Source: Amphiduros pacificus
Lineage: Eukaryota > Annelida > Polychaeta > Phyllodocida > Hesionidae
Length of the DNA: 64,000 nt
Assembly: GCA_949316495.1 (NCBI GenBank)
Contig: OX439009.1
Span: 40,151,443-40,215,442 of the forward strand
Direction of reading: 5' to 3'
A program made the translations under genes and the position numbers. Shown here piece by piece: positions 25,158 through 37,637 of the stretch. Below the pieces are notes generated by a model. That model worked only from the letters and a program-made list of their open reading frames with translations, had not been told where the DNA came from and searched no databases. How positions within the stretch are numbered: position 1 is the first letter of the stretch; each line of letters starts with the position of its first letter.

Positions 25158-26913
25158 TGGTATGAATTCAGTTCCACGTGGCCATGTCTATTGAGAGTTC
25201 AGTTCCCTATAGCCACATGCTGGCTGGAGAGTGCAGTCTTATATTAGCAAGGCTGATGTATGAGTTCAGTTCCCTATAGCCACATGCTGGCTGGAGAGTG
25301 CAGTCTTATATTAGGCAGGCTGGTGTATGAGTTTAGTTCCCTATAGCCACATGCTGGCTGGAGAGTGCAGTCTTATATTAGGAAGGCTGGTGTATGAGTT
25401 TAGTTCCCTATAGCCACATGCTGGCTGGAGAGTGCAGTCTTATATTAGGAAGGCTGGTGTATGAGTTTAGTTCCCTATAGCCACATGCTGGCTGGAGAGT
25501 GCAGTCTTATATTAGGAAGGCTGGTGTATGAGTTCAGTTCCCTATAGCCACATGCTGGCTGGAGAGTGCAGTCTTATATTAGGAAGGCTGGTGTATGAGT
25601 TCAGTTCCCTATAGCCACATGCTGGCTGGAGAGTGCAGTCTTATATTAGGAAGGCTGGTGTATGAGTTCAGTTCCCTATAGCCACATGCTGGATGGAGAG
25701 TGCAGTCTTATATTAGGAAGGCTGGTGTATGAATTCAGTTCCCTATAGCCACATGCTGGCTGGAGAGTGCAGTCTTATATTAGGCAGGCTGGTGTATGAG
25801 TTTAGTTCCCTATAGCCACATGCTGGCTGGAGAGTGCAGTCTTATATTAGGCAGGCTGGTGTATGAGTTCAGTTCCCTATAGCCACATGCTGGCTGGAGA
25901 GTGCAGTCTTATATTAGGAAGGCTGGTGTCTGAGTTCAGTTCCCTATAGCCACATGCTGGCTGGAGAGTGCAGTCTTATATTAGGCAGGCTGGTGTATGA
26001 GTTTAGTTCCCTATAGCCACATGCTGGCTGGAGAGTGCAGTCTTATATTAGGAAGCCTGGTGTATGAGTTCAGTTCCCTATAGCCACATGCTGGATGGAG
26101 AGTGCAGTCTTATATTAGGAAGGCTGGTGCATGCTTTGTGACAAGTGAAATCTCTATACTGTCTGAAGATTAAAGCATTAGATTAGATAGAGTTCAGATC
26201 TATATAGCGACATGCTGGCTGGAGAGTGCAGTCTTATATTAGGATGACTGGTGTCTGAGTTTAGTTCCTTATAGCCACATGCTGGCTGGAGAGTGCAGTC
26301 TTATATTAGGAAGGCTGGTGTATGAGTTCAGTTCCCTATAGCCACATGCTGGATGGAGAGTGCAGTCTTATATTAGGAAGGCTGGTGTATGAGTTCAGTT
26401 CCCTATAGCCACATGCTGGATGGAGAGTGCAGTCTTATATTAGGAAGGCTGGTGTCTGAGTTCAGTTCCCTATAGCCACATGCTGGCTGGAGAGTGCAGT
26501 CTTATATTAGGAAGCCTGGTGTATGAGTTTAGTTCCCTATAGCCACATGCTGGCTGGAGAGTGCAGTCTTATATTAGGAAGCCTGGTGTATGAGTTCAGT
26601 TCCCTATAGCCACATGCTGGCTGGAGAGTGCAGTCTTATATTAGGAAGGCTGGTGTATGAGTTTATTTCCCTATAGCCACATGCTGGCTGGAGAGTGCAG
26701 TCTTATATTAGGAAGGCTGGTGTCTGAGTTCAGTTCCCTATAGCCACATGCTGGCTGGAGAGTGCAGTCTTATATTAGGAAGGCTGGTGTATGAGTTTAG
26801 TTCCCTATAGCCACATGCTGGCTGGAGAGTGCAGTCTTATATTAGGCAGTCTGGTGTATGAGTTCAGTTCCCTATAGCCACATGCTGGCAGTCTTTTATT
26901 AGGCAGGCTGGTG
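25158..26913. repeat. 67-bp minisatellite (about 25 copies) with duplicated edge
   Basis: The unit contains GTTCCCTATAGCCACATGCT and GGAGAGTGCAGTCTTATATT. The array is interrupted at 26130-26186 by a non-repeat sequence (TGTGACAAGTGAAATCTC, ACTGTCTGAAGATT, AAGCATTAGATT) that also forms the right-hand flank at 26919-26969. The simplest reading is that a block of repeat plus its right flank was duplicated as a unit. Confidence 0.97.
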
Positions 26914-26969
26914 TGTGCTATGTGACAAGTGAAATCTCTATACTGTCTGAAGATTGAAGCATTAGATTG

Positions 26970-27350
26970 TCTGCCTTTTCTTGTCACAAATCCAACCACA
27001 CTGTTCTCCGAGATTTATATCAAATGCCAGAGCTTTGTACCCATACAAATATGAAAGACGTGTGACATTAGACAATACCCAAGAAATGAGAATTCATATG
27101 AAATATACAAAAGAATGTTTTTGATATGTAGGTCAACAAGATAGCTTTCGAATAGTTCTCCCAAAGACAAATTAGGTTATTGGATTTCCACTATAAGTGT
27201 GATGTATCACCAGCTAATTAGAAATTGACATGCGTGTTACCATTCATTCCACTGTTGAGAATGTCACAGCCTGTATTGAAGGAGATGTGAGTGTTCACAT
27301 CAGTGCTATGCCCGATTAGGATTATCTGAAAAGGTGTTAGTCAGTGTGAG
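26970..27350. other. Unique spacer, no gene seen
   Basis: AT-rich sequence between the 67-bp and 74-bp arrays. No exon is supported. Confidence 0.5.
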
Positions 27351-28064
27351 GTATAGCTACTACCAGATACCCACCTCCATACCACACTCCGGCAGAGGTG
27401 CTAGTTACTCAAGGTCAGACAGAATGATAGCAACTGTCAGATCCCCACCTCCACACCACACTCCGACAGAGGTACTAGCTACTTAAGGTCAGACAGAATG
27501 ATAGCAACTATCAGATCCCCACCTCCATACCACACTCCGGCAGAGGTATTAGCTACTTAAGGTCAGACAGAATGAACGCAACTATCAGATCCCCACCTCC
27601 ATACCACACTCCAGCAGAGGTGCTAGTTACTTTAGGTCAGACAGAATGAACGCAACTGTCAGATCCCCACCTCCACACCACACTCCGACAGAGGTGCTAG
27701 CTACTTAAGGTCAGACAGAATGATAGCAACTATCAGATCCCCACCTCCATACCACACTCCGGCAGAGGTACTAGCTACTTAAGGTCAGACAGAATGATAG
27801 CAACTATCAGATCCCCACCTCCATACCACACTCCGGCAGAGGTACTAGCTACTTGAGGTCAGACAGAATGAACGCAACTATCTGATCCCTACCTCCACAC
27901 CACACTCCGGCAGAGGTGCTAGTTACTTAAGGTCAGACAGAATGAACGCAACTATCAGATCCCCACCTCCATACCACACTCTGGCAGAGGTGCTAGTTAC
28001 TTAAGGTCAGACAGAATGAACGCAACTATCTGATCCCTACCTCCACACCACACTCCGGCAAAGG
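27351..28064. repeat. 74-bp minisatellite (about 9.5 copies)
   Basis: The unit contains GGTCAGACAGAATGATAGCA, ATCAGATCCCCACCTCCA and CCGGCAGAGGTACTAG. A GATAGCAACT/GAACGCAACT alternation marks two sub-types that are interspersed along the array. Confidence 0.95.
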
Positions 28065-28759
28065 CTTGCCCCCAGACGGCTGAATATTGACAATTTGTCA
28101 AGATTATGGTGTCGATTTCTGGTCCTCCCATTTCTAAGGAGAAGAATAATGACACGAATCTGTACTCTGGTTGATTCACCGAGACCTGAAATCAAGTAGT
28201 AGGTTGTAATTGGAATATAAGATTCTACTTCCTATCACTATCTGTAAATAACAAGGAAAATAATCCATTTTTTAATTATTGTTATAGGTCAATAGTAATG
28301 ATGATTGAACCACGTGTTTCCCGCACGGATGCTGTATTGCTGAGCCAACACACTTTACAGAGGAAGTGATGATACAAACTCAAAGTGAATGGTCACAACC
28401 GATGTCAGCCTTATCCAATATGCCATTATAGATTCTCTGTTAAAATCAAGATCCATGACAGCCCTCAGGTTTATATTTAAAAAGAATAACATAAGAATAT
28501 CTTCAAACCTCAGTACACAAAAGTATAAAGTATACTGCCAGAGACGCGTCCCTACCCCGCCAGGAGCAGAGGGCGCTTTATCGGAAACTATCTCAAGCGT
28601 CCTGTTAAAAAGTAGAGTCTTAGATTCTGAAAATCAATATAAGATATTTTGTCGGCTTTGAGTGATCCTAACTACCTTGGCAAATATTTGCCATGTTCGG
28701 TCCAGCATAATGCGTGTCTGGTGCTGATACTGAGGCCGGGGACTGACACTCAGGCAACA
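28065..28759. other. Unique sequence, no gene seen
   Basis: A 90-codon frame (28389-28661, +) has no recognisable domain. No convincing splice sites or mobile-element ends are seen before the direct repeat begins. Confidence 0.4.
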
Positions 28760-29235
28760 AGGCCTCGCACCACTATTACAATGTCCCATTGAAACCCATA
28801 GTAAATGCCTCACCTTCAAAAATTCATAAAAAATATTCGTATCGACCTAGGGTATTTTGAAAAATACTTATCAGATGGCAAAAATATTCATCTTTCTAAA
28901 AGCAGAGTATGAAGTGAGGTTGACCATTGAATTTTTTTGCTAGGATCTGTTAAAGCGCCACCTACCTTGAAAACAAAGAACACAACATGGAAATATAGGA
29001 ATGAGCCCCTGACAGCAAATATCAATACATAGTCCCTTCAATTATTCTCATTATTTTTCTAATAACTTCGACAAAACAAGCCATCATTGTACTATTAAAT
29101 AGCACTTTTCATTTTATGTCTAATGTGATCTGCATCTCGTTATTATCATGTATAATAAGGGGGAGTAGGAAATTATCAAGCACTACTTTCGTATGCCCTG
29201 GTCCCACATATCAAATAGTAGACTCAGGTCTAATA
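28760..29235. repeat. 476-bp direct repeat, left copy
   Basis: It begins AGGCCTCGCACCACTATT and ends AGGTCTAATA. By eye it is identical to 30125-30600, with a constant offset of 1365 bp and hence no length change. Non-coding. Confidence 0.9.
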
Positions 29236-30124
29236 GAGATCAAATATAGCCCTAAATGCAACTTTATGCCAATTATAGTCATCTATGATATTACCCTAAT
29301 TAAGTGCAGGTGTTAAAACAAGCATGCATGCTTACCTATATACCATAGTGCCACCTATTGGCTCCCCTGGTCTTGCCAGATTAGAGTACCATTCAGCGCA
29401 TTTTGGTGCCACACAATAAGGGATGATTAAAACTGGTATTTCATTTTATATTGACTCCAAACTTTCAGAATTAATTTGTAAAGTAGGGATGCACATGTCT
29501 AAATTTTACATAAGTACGTAAAAGAATTTTTAACACCAAAAAAAATCAAAAAGTTTTTAAGAAATCATGAAAAAAATGCTATTTTGTGCTGTAAAATGTT
29601 GTTTTGTGCCAATATCATAGGATAAAGATTACCAAATGGTACTTTATTATGCAAATTATCTAAATTTGAATGTTACCTTCTGATTTTATGCATAATTTAT
29701 GAAATATAAAGAATAGAGATCCCTCTTAGAGCAATATATTAGGATGTTATACAGAAAACAGAGAGTCTGAGAGCATGAATTTTGCCTATTTGATGAGCAT
29801 GAAGTTCACAATAGACATTTTATACAGTTTTTCCTTATACATCTACACATTGTAAACTCTCTCTGCTGTGCATATTTATTATATAAAATACACCTATTGA
29901 CTTGTGCAGCATGTGGTTCAGGTGCCAGTAGAGCATGCACTTCAATATAGAGGTTTATAGGGGTTGTTGGCATTGTCATACATTATATCAGGCAAAAAGG
30001 GACCTGTTATGGATTAAACTACACTGGATCTATTTCCTATTTATATAAATTTACTAAATTAATTGATAAATCACTGCTCAAAAGAGTCACAGTTGAAAGT
30101 GAAACTCCATGCTGTTTGCCTATT
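29236..30124. other. 889-bp spacer between identical direct repeats
   Basis: AT-rich, without a reading frame longer than a few dozen codons. There is no primer-binding-like TGG at its left edge and no clear polypurine tract at its right edge. This argues against a standard LTR retroelement, although a small non-coding terminal-repeat element remains possible. GTGCCACCTATTGG (29347) resembles a CTCF core on the minus strand, which is near chance expectation. Confidence 0.6.
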
Positions 30125-30600
30125 AGGCCTCGCACCACTATTACAATGTCCCATTGAAACCCATAGTAAATGCCTCACCTTCAAAAATTCATAAAAAATA
30201 TTCGTATCGACCTAGGGTATTTTGAAAAATACTTATCAGATGGCAAAAATATTCATCTTTCTAAAAGCAGAGTATGAAGTGAGGTTGACCATTGAATTTT
30301 TTTGCTAGGATCTGTTAAAGCGCCACCTACCTTGAAAACAAAGAACACAACATGGAAATATAGGAATGAGCCCCTGACAGCAAATATCAATACATAGTCC
30401 CTTCAATTATTCTCATTATTTTTCTAATAACTTCGACAAAACAAGCCATCATTGTACTATTAAATAGCACTTTTCATTTTATGTCTAATGTGATCTGCAT
30501 CTCGTTATTATCATGTATAATAAGGGGGAGTAGGAAATTATCAAGCACTACTTTCGTATGCCCTGGTCCCACATATCAAATAGTAGACTCAGGTCTAATA
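30125..30600. repeat. 476-bp direct repeat, right copy
   Basis: Identical by eye to 28760-29235. Left flanks differ (GGCAACA before the left copy, TGCCTATT before this one), as do right flanks (GAGATC after the left copy, CAAGAC after this one), so the repeat edges are sharp. Either these are the ends of a young element or a 1365-bp unit was partly duplicated recently. Confidence 0.9.
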
Positions 30601-32288
30601 CAAGACATTCCCACTTCCAGGAATGTTTCTTTTTTCAGTGATCTTAAACATCATATATTATGAAAATTCTGCTATTAAAATAAGAGACAACCTACTGTGT
30701 ACTATTATAAGTTTCAGAACACTAGTGTGTGTCTTTGGTTCCATATGGAATAGTCACATTTCATATGTTGATGAAGTGTTAATGGGGCGATATGTGAGTT
30801 GGTTGAAAGCATTCCATTGAGTGAGCCTAGATAAGAGAGGCCACAGGGGTTCTCCCAAAGCAGCGTTTGTTACCAACATTACCATATGCGAGAGCAGGAC
30901 AAGAAAGGGGCCCGCTGAGAGGGAAGCTTGTGTGAGATAGGACCAGCCTGCTACTCACAGATATATGTGAGCAGATCCCCAACCAAGCATACAAGGTGTC
31001 ATAAATGTCTACAGATATGTGTCAAGCATTGTTGTAGAGGCTTTTTTCTGTGACAGTGGATTTGAATCGCTTCTGGTCCGTTCCACACACTTCGTTTTTT
31101 GACATAACAATTTTGCCAGATTTGCCACCATAATTCATCACTGACAAAAAACGAAACGGAGACATCGATTGTTTGAATCATGTTTTCGTGCATGACTTCC
31201 AATTCAAGTGGGGTCCGCCAGAGGTCAGACGAACGTGTCAGAGTATGGCTTCCATCTTTATTATCGCCCATCGACTTGATGGATATTCCTTTATTATCGC
31301 CCATCTACTTGATAGATATTGATATAAGAAATCATGTTTTATGATGGCGGTGATCTATTAGAGAGTGACAGTATAATTCAATTCCAGACAAGGCCCCTCA
31401 AGGGGATAATCAAAGACATATCAACATCTCCGAAAAAGACCTCCCAGACATAGCCAGAATAGGTAACGATTCCCGGGAAGGAATTCCCCGCGTGTCTGCG
31501 TTATTACTCAGAACGAGGCTGTGGCAACGATCTGTTTGAGTGAAAATACCACTCCAGGAAATCTAATTTTTGTAAGATTGTGATTTTGGTCCTGGCAAGG
31601 CCTTTGTAGTTGGTACAGCAATTAATCCAGCGCCTGACTTCTCCGACTGGAGGCTGCCATTGCATCATCAATGAGATGAATCACAACCAGTTGACAAGCC
31701 GCCTTCATACTTCCCAACTCCTCGCTCACCTACATTATGGGCGCAATTCTCGCACTTTAAAACAATATTAATCAAAGCTAAAATGTATTTATATATTTAC
31801 TAATGTGTAGTGGGTAGGCGCTAAAGAATGGCCAATTAGCAATTCTGTCAGTTTTTCATTCTAATTATAGAGGGTTGTTTTTGTCAACATTGCTGAGGTA
31901 GCATTTATTATGGAGTGTCAGTCAGGGGAGGCGGTGCTGACAGATTGCTAATAGAGCCCCGGGTCTGAGTGTGAGGAGTGAGGGATCATGATAGATACCA
32001 GGAGATAAGGCCGGGCAGGACCACACTCTGCCATACACTCTGCCTCAAGGCCAACACAACACCCTCTGTATCCATAACTCACACATTTCACGCACTAAAT
32101 GACTAACGTTTATAGTCTACCCAAACCTGACTTGTTAAACTTCTGAATCGAAAGTCCAAGACTGTGAAGTCGGAGATGGGTGACACAGAATTCACTAAAT
32201 CGTTGACCATAAAGCACTCTCAGCTTACATTGTCTGGAATCAGCACTATATGCTACCAATATTAGTTTCTTTATAATGATATTTATCA
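30601..32288. other. Unique sequence, no gene recognised
   Basis: A minus-strand frame of 101 codons (30999-31304) has charged and aromatic residues but no domain that I can name. A 33-bp pair (31261 and 31294) repeats TTATCGCCCATC and CTTGATGGATATT/CTTGATAGATATT. GC rises around 31900-32060. No exon borders were convincing. Confidence 0.4.
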
Positions 32289-33989
32289 TACTCGCTACTG
32301 AGATTGATTGATACTTACTACTCTGATACTTAGATTGATAATGATACTCGCTACTCAGATTGATGATACTCGCTACTGAGATTGATTGATACTTACTACT
32401 CTGATACTCAGATTGATGATACTTGGTACTCAGATTGATGATACTCACTACTCAGATTGATGATACTCGCTACTGAGATTGATGATACGCGCTACTCAGA
32501 TTGATGATACTCGCTACTCAGATTGATGATACTCGCTACTCAGATTGATGATACCCGCTACTCAGATTGATGATACTCGCTACTCAGATTGATGATACTC
32601 GCTACTGAGATTGATTGATACTTACTACTCTGATACTCAGATTGATAATACTCGCTACTCAGATTGATGATACTCACTACTCAGATTGATGATATACACT
32701 ACTCAGATTGATGATACGCGCTACTCAGATTGATGATAATCGCTACTCAGATTGATGATACTCACTACTCAGATTGATGATATACACTACTCAGATTGAT
32801 GATACGCGCTACTCAGATTGATGATACTCGCTACTCAGATTGATGATACGCGCTACTCAGATTGATGATACGCGCTACTCAGATTGATGATACTCGCTAC
32901 TCAGATTGATGATACTCGCTACTCAGATTGATGATACGCGCTACTCAGATTGATGATACTCGCTACTCAGATTGATGATACTCGCTACTCAGATTGATTA
33001 TACTCACTACTCAGATTGATGATACACGCTACTCAGGATACTTGCTACTCAGATTGATGATACTCGCTACTCAGATTGATTATACTCACTACTCAGATTG
33101 ATGATACACGCTACTCAGGATACTTGCTACTCAGATTGATGATATACACTACTCAGATTGATGATACTCGCTACTGAGATTGATGATACTCGCTACTCAG
33201 ATTGATGATACTCGCTACTCAGATTGATGATACTCACTACTCAGATTGATGATACACGCTACTCAGGATACTTGCTACTCAGATTGATGATACTCGCTAC
33301 TCAGATTGATGATACTCACTACTCAGATTGATGATACACGCTACTCAGGATACTTGTTACTCAGATTGATGATATACACTACTCAGATTGATGATACTCG
33401 CTACTCAGATTGATGATACTCACTACTCAGATTGATGATACACGCTACTCAGGATACTTGCTACTCAGATTGATGATACTCGCTATTCAGATTGATGATA
33501 CTTGCTACTCAGATTGATGGTACATGCTACTCAGATTGATGATACTCGCTGCTCAGATTGATGATACTCGCTACTCAGATTGATGATACTCAGATTGATG
33601 ATACTCGCTACTCAGATTGATGATACTCGCCACTCAGATTGATGATACTCGCTACTCAGATTGATGATACTCACTACTCATATTGATGATACTCAGATTG
33701 ATGGTACTCACTACTCAGATTGATGGTACTCACTACTCAGATTGCTGATACACGCTACTCAGATTGATGATACACGCTACTCAGGTTGATGATACACGCT
33801 ACTCAGATTGATGATACTCACTACTCAGATTGATGATACTTGCTACTCAGATTGATGATACCCGCTACTCAGATTGATGATACTCGCTACTCAGATTGAT
33901 GATACTCACTACTCAGATTGATGATATTCGCTACTCTGAAAAATGATATATGCTATTCATAATGATGATACTTTATTCCCAGATTGACA
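32289..33989. repeat. 22-bp minisatellite (about 75 copies)
   Basis: The unit is ACTCAGATTGATGATACTCG plus CT. A shortened form, CTACTCAGGATACTTGCTAC, recurs about five times (near 33030, 33115, 33265, 33345 and 33450), always preceded by GATACACG. That indicates spread of a multi-unit block. Another variant (GATTGATTGATACTTACTAC) is confined to the left end. Confidence 0.97.
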
Positions 33990-34375
33990 ATGATTGCTTT
34001 ATACTTGTCAGCTTTGTAGTACTCCTAATTTTTAGCTCTCTAAAACTCACTCTCACAATTCATTAATATCGATTCAGAAATTAATCAAATTTGGTTCACT
34101 TCATTAGTATGCATACTTTGGCTCTACCATGTGTGAAGGCATGGTGCAAGTTTCCTTGTTGACAAATTAACTCAGATTGAAATAGATGTTGCCTAAAGTT
34201 ACAGGCAGACTTCGCCATCCATATCATTGTTTAATGAATTGATGTTTATTTTGAAACCATAGTTCTCTCGTTTCACTAGTACTTCTACTAGTGGGTTTGG
34301 TCACAAACTATTTGATTTTTTGTTTGATCTTTGAGATTGTTTAGTTGCTATCACACACCTTCTGATAGCTCCTTG
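33990..34375. other. Unique spacer, no gene seen
   Basis: AT-rich sequence between two 22-bp-period arrays of unrelated sequence. Confidence 0.5.
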
Positions 34376-36010
34376 ATATATCTCCCTTACCTCCCCCTGT
34401 CACCTCTCATACCTCCCCCTGTCACCTCTCATACCTCCCCCTGTCAGCTCCCTAACCTCCCCCTGTCAACTCCCGTTCTCCCCCCTGTCAGCTCTCAAAC
34501 CTCCCCTGTCAGCTCCCTGACCTCCCCTGTCACCTCCCTGACCTCCCCCTGTCAGCTCCCATACCTCCCCTGTCACCTCCCTGACCTACCCTGTCACCTC
34601 CCTGACCTCCCCCTGTCACCTCCCTGACCTCCCCTGTCACCTCCCTGACCTCCCCTGTCAGCTCCCTGACCTCCCCTGTACGCTCCTTGACCTCCCCTGT
34701 CACCTCCCTGACCTCCCCCTGTCAGCTCCCTGACCTCCCCCTATCAGCTCCCATTCTCCCCCCTGTCAGCTCCCATACCTCCCCCTGTCAGCTCCCTAAC
34801 CTCTCCCTGTCAGCTCCCTGACCTCCCCCTGGCAGCTCCCTGACCTCCCCCTGTCACCTCCCATACCTTCCCCTGTCAGCACCTGACCTCCCCCTGTCAG
34901 CTCCCTTACCTCCCCCTGTCACCTCCCTGACCTCCCCTTGTCAGCTCCCTTACCTCCCCCTGTCAGTTCCCATACCTCCCCTGTCACCTCCCTGACCTCC
35001 CCCTGTCAGCTCCCTAACCTCCCCCTGTCAGCTCCCTTACCTCCCCCTGTCAGCTCCCATTCTCCCCCTGTCAGCTTCCATACCTCCCCCTGTCAGCTCC
35101 CATTCTCCCCCCTGTCAGCTCCCTGACCTCCCCTGTCACCTCCCTGACCTCCCCCTGTAAGCTCCCATTCTCCCCCCTGTCAGCTCCCTGACCTCCCCTG
35201 TCACCTCCCTGACCTCCCCCTGTCAGCTCCCATTCTCCCCCCTGTCAGCTCCCTGACCTCCCCCTGTCACCTCCCTGACCTCCCCCCGTCATCTCCCATA
35301 CCTCCCCCTGTCAGCTCCCTTACCTCCCCCTGTCAGCTCCCATACCCCCCCTGTCAGCACCGTACCTCCCCCTGTCAGCTCCCATTATCCCCACTGTCAG
35401 CTCCCTGACCTCCCCCTGTCACCTCCTATACTTCCCCATGTCACCTCCCATACCTCCCCCTGTCAGCTCCCTAACTTCCCCCTGTCAGTTCCCATACCTC
35501 CCCCTGTCAGCTCCCATACCTCCCCCTGTCAGCACCTTACCTCCCCCTGTCAGCACCTTACCTCCCCCTGTCAGCTCCCATTCTCCCCCCTGTCAGCTCC
35601 CATTCTCCCCCCTGTCAGCTCCCTGACCTCCCCCTGTCAGCTCCCATTCTCCCCCCTGTCAACTCCCTTACTTCCCCCTGTCAGCTCCCTGACCTTCCCC
35701 TGTCAGCTCCCTTACCTCCCCCTGTCAGCACCTTACCTCCCCCTGTCAGCTCCCTGACCTCCTCCAGTCACCTCCCTGACCTCCCCTTCAGCTCCCTTAT
35801 CTCCCCTGTCAGCACCTTACCTCCCCCTGTCAGCTCCCTGACCTCCCCCTGTCACCTTCCTGACCTCCCACGTCACCTCCCTGACCTCCCCCAGTCACCT
35901 CCCTGACCTCCCCCGTCACCTCCCTGACCTCCCCCAGTCACCTCCCTGACCTCCCCCGTCACCTCCCTGACCTCCCCCGTCACCTCCATGACCTTCCCCG
36001 TCACCTGACC
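34376..36010. repeat. Pyrimidine-rich minisatellite (about 21-22 bp, about 75 copies)
   Basis: Units alternate CTCCCTGACCTCCCCCTGTCA, CTCCCATACCTCCCCCTGTCA and CTCCCATTCTCCCCCCTGTCA-like forms. The + strand is overwhelmingly C and T, giving extreme strand asymmetry. Each unit ends in a polypyrimidine run plus CAG or CAC, which resembles a 3' splice site. At the right end (35860-36000) the units become GTCACCTCCCTGACCTCCCC. The complementary G-rich strand has runs of four to six G. Confidence 0.95.
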
Positions 36011-36892
36011 ACCTTCTGTAAGCTCACTTTCAGTGATTTTGCTTCACCTTTTTGTATGACTTCTCTTCTTTGACCAAGCCTATAAACAGTAACCCTTTAG
36101 CTTTCCAAAATGACGATGCCTGAAAATGAGAAAAATTATACCAAGATGTATTTGAAAGCCAAATATTTGAGAGCGGTATGTCACCCCCAGCCGTGGCGCG
36201 CCCTCTATTAGATGTCAGAGGCACTGATGGCACCTTAATGATGGCAGACTCTGCGGCCCTACAGGTGATCCCATCATCAACTCCCGCCCATATTCATCAC
36301 CATAACCACCACAAATTTCATTTGGAGACTTTACCTTACTGATTCATACCACTAAGCAAGTTGTCATCTTGAATCTCACGAGAGTCACGTGACATTTTGT
36401 GCGGGATTATAATGAAATTTGCCTTAGCTTATCGCAAGGTTGGCTGTCTTTTAATGTCTCTTGGCTAATTGTATTGATCGCTTGTCTTAAAGAAGTTGTA
36501 ATTATACGGTGGTCAATAATCCACCCCAGCGCGGAGATTTATCTGGACATTGGTCAGAGGCGGGCTGAGGATTCAAAGGAACCGCATTGTAACGAATTTT
36601 AAAAAGTAAAAATCTCATATTTTCATATCAGTTGACATTTTACACATTTTATGCTACAAAAAAAGTTGGGATTTGTTGATTGAGACCGCCAGCGCCACCT
36701 TGGGGGAAATACTGACATAAACCAACTTATCTCATCTCCCAGACTGGTCTTATTAGTCCAAATATATAGCCCCATATCCATCATATCTAAATTACAAGGT
36801 GCACTGCAAATGATAGCCTGGAGGTGCGACTCGAGATCTATCTATGGCCATTTATGTTATGTGACCCTGTTGTGCCTGGAGTCTGATTGATG
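36011..36892. other. Unique sequence, no gene seen
   Basis: Frames of 67 codons occur on both strands without recognisable domains. GCGCCACCTTGGGG at 36692-36705 is a minus-strand CTCF-like core (12 of 14), a quality expected by chance in a window this size. Confidence 0.45.
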
Positions 36893-37637
36893 GAACTCTG
36901 CGTGGCTTTCTCTCAGCAGACTGCTCTGAGTCCTGCAGTCATATATACTCCCACTGAACTCTGCAGATCTCTCTCTCTCTCATCAGACTGCTCTGGGTCC
37001 TGCAGTCATATATACTCCCACTGAACTCTGCAGGTCTCTCTCTCTCTCTCAGCAGACTGCTCTGGGTCCTGCAGTCATATATACTCCCACTGAACTCTGC
37101 AGGTCTCTCTCTCTCTCTCAGCAGACTGCTCTGAGTCCTGCAGTCATATATACTCCCACTGAACTCTGCAGTCATATATACTCCCACTAAACTCTGCAGG
37201 TCTCTCTCTCTCAGCGGACTGCTCTGAGTCCTGCAGTCATATATACTCCCACTGAACTCTGCAGTCATATATACTCCCACTAAACTCTGCAGGTCTCTCT
37301 CTCAGCAGACTGCTCTGAGTCCTGCAGTCATATATACTCCCACTAAGCTCTGCAGGTCTTTCTCTCTCTCAGCAGACTGCTCTGAGTCCTGCAGTCATAT
37401 ATACTCCCACTGAACTCTGCAGGTCTCTCTCTCTCAGCAGACTGCTCTGAGTCCTGCAGTCATATGTACTCCCACTGAACTCTGCAGGTCTCTCTCTCAG
37501 CAGACTGCTCTGAGTCCTGCAGTCATATATACTCCCACTGAACTCTGCAGGTCTCTCTCTCAGCGGACTGCTCTGAGTCCTGCAGTCATATATACTCCCA
37601 CTGAACTCTGCAGGTCTCTCTCTCTCTCTCTCTCTCC
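36893..37637. repeat. About 63-bp minisatellite with a CT microsatellite inside
   Basis: Units contain CAGCAGACTGCTCTGAGTCC, TGCAGTCATATATACTCCCA and a variable (CT)n tract. Unit length differs mainly through the CT tract (3 to 8 repeats) and through units that lack the CT/CAGCAG part (37150-37190, 37260-37280). About 12 copies. Confidence 0.95.

Noticed and set aside
28760-30600. LTR retrotransposon with 476-bp LTRs
   Set aside because: No TG/CA ends, no primer-binding site, no polypurine tract, no coding interior and imperfect flanking repeats. Kept only as one possibility for the direct repeats.
30999-31304. Minus-strand 101-codon frame as a transposase fragment
   Set aside because: A DELWWQIW-like stretch is vaguely reminiscent of piggyBac-type proteins, but no catalytic motif, terminal repeat or further frame supports it.
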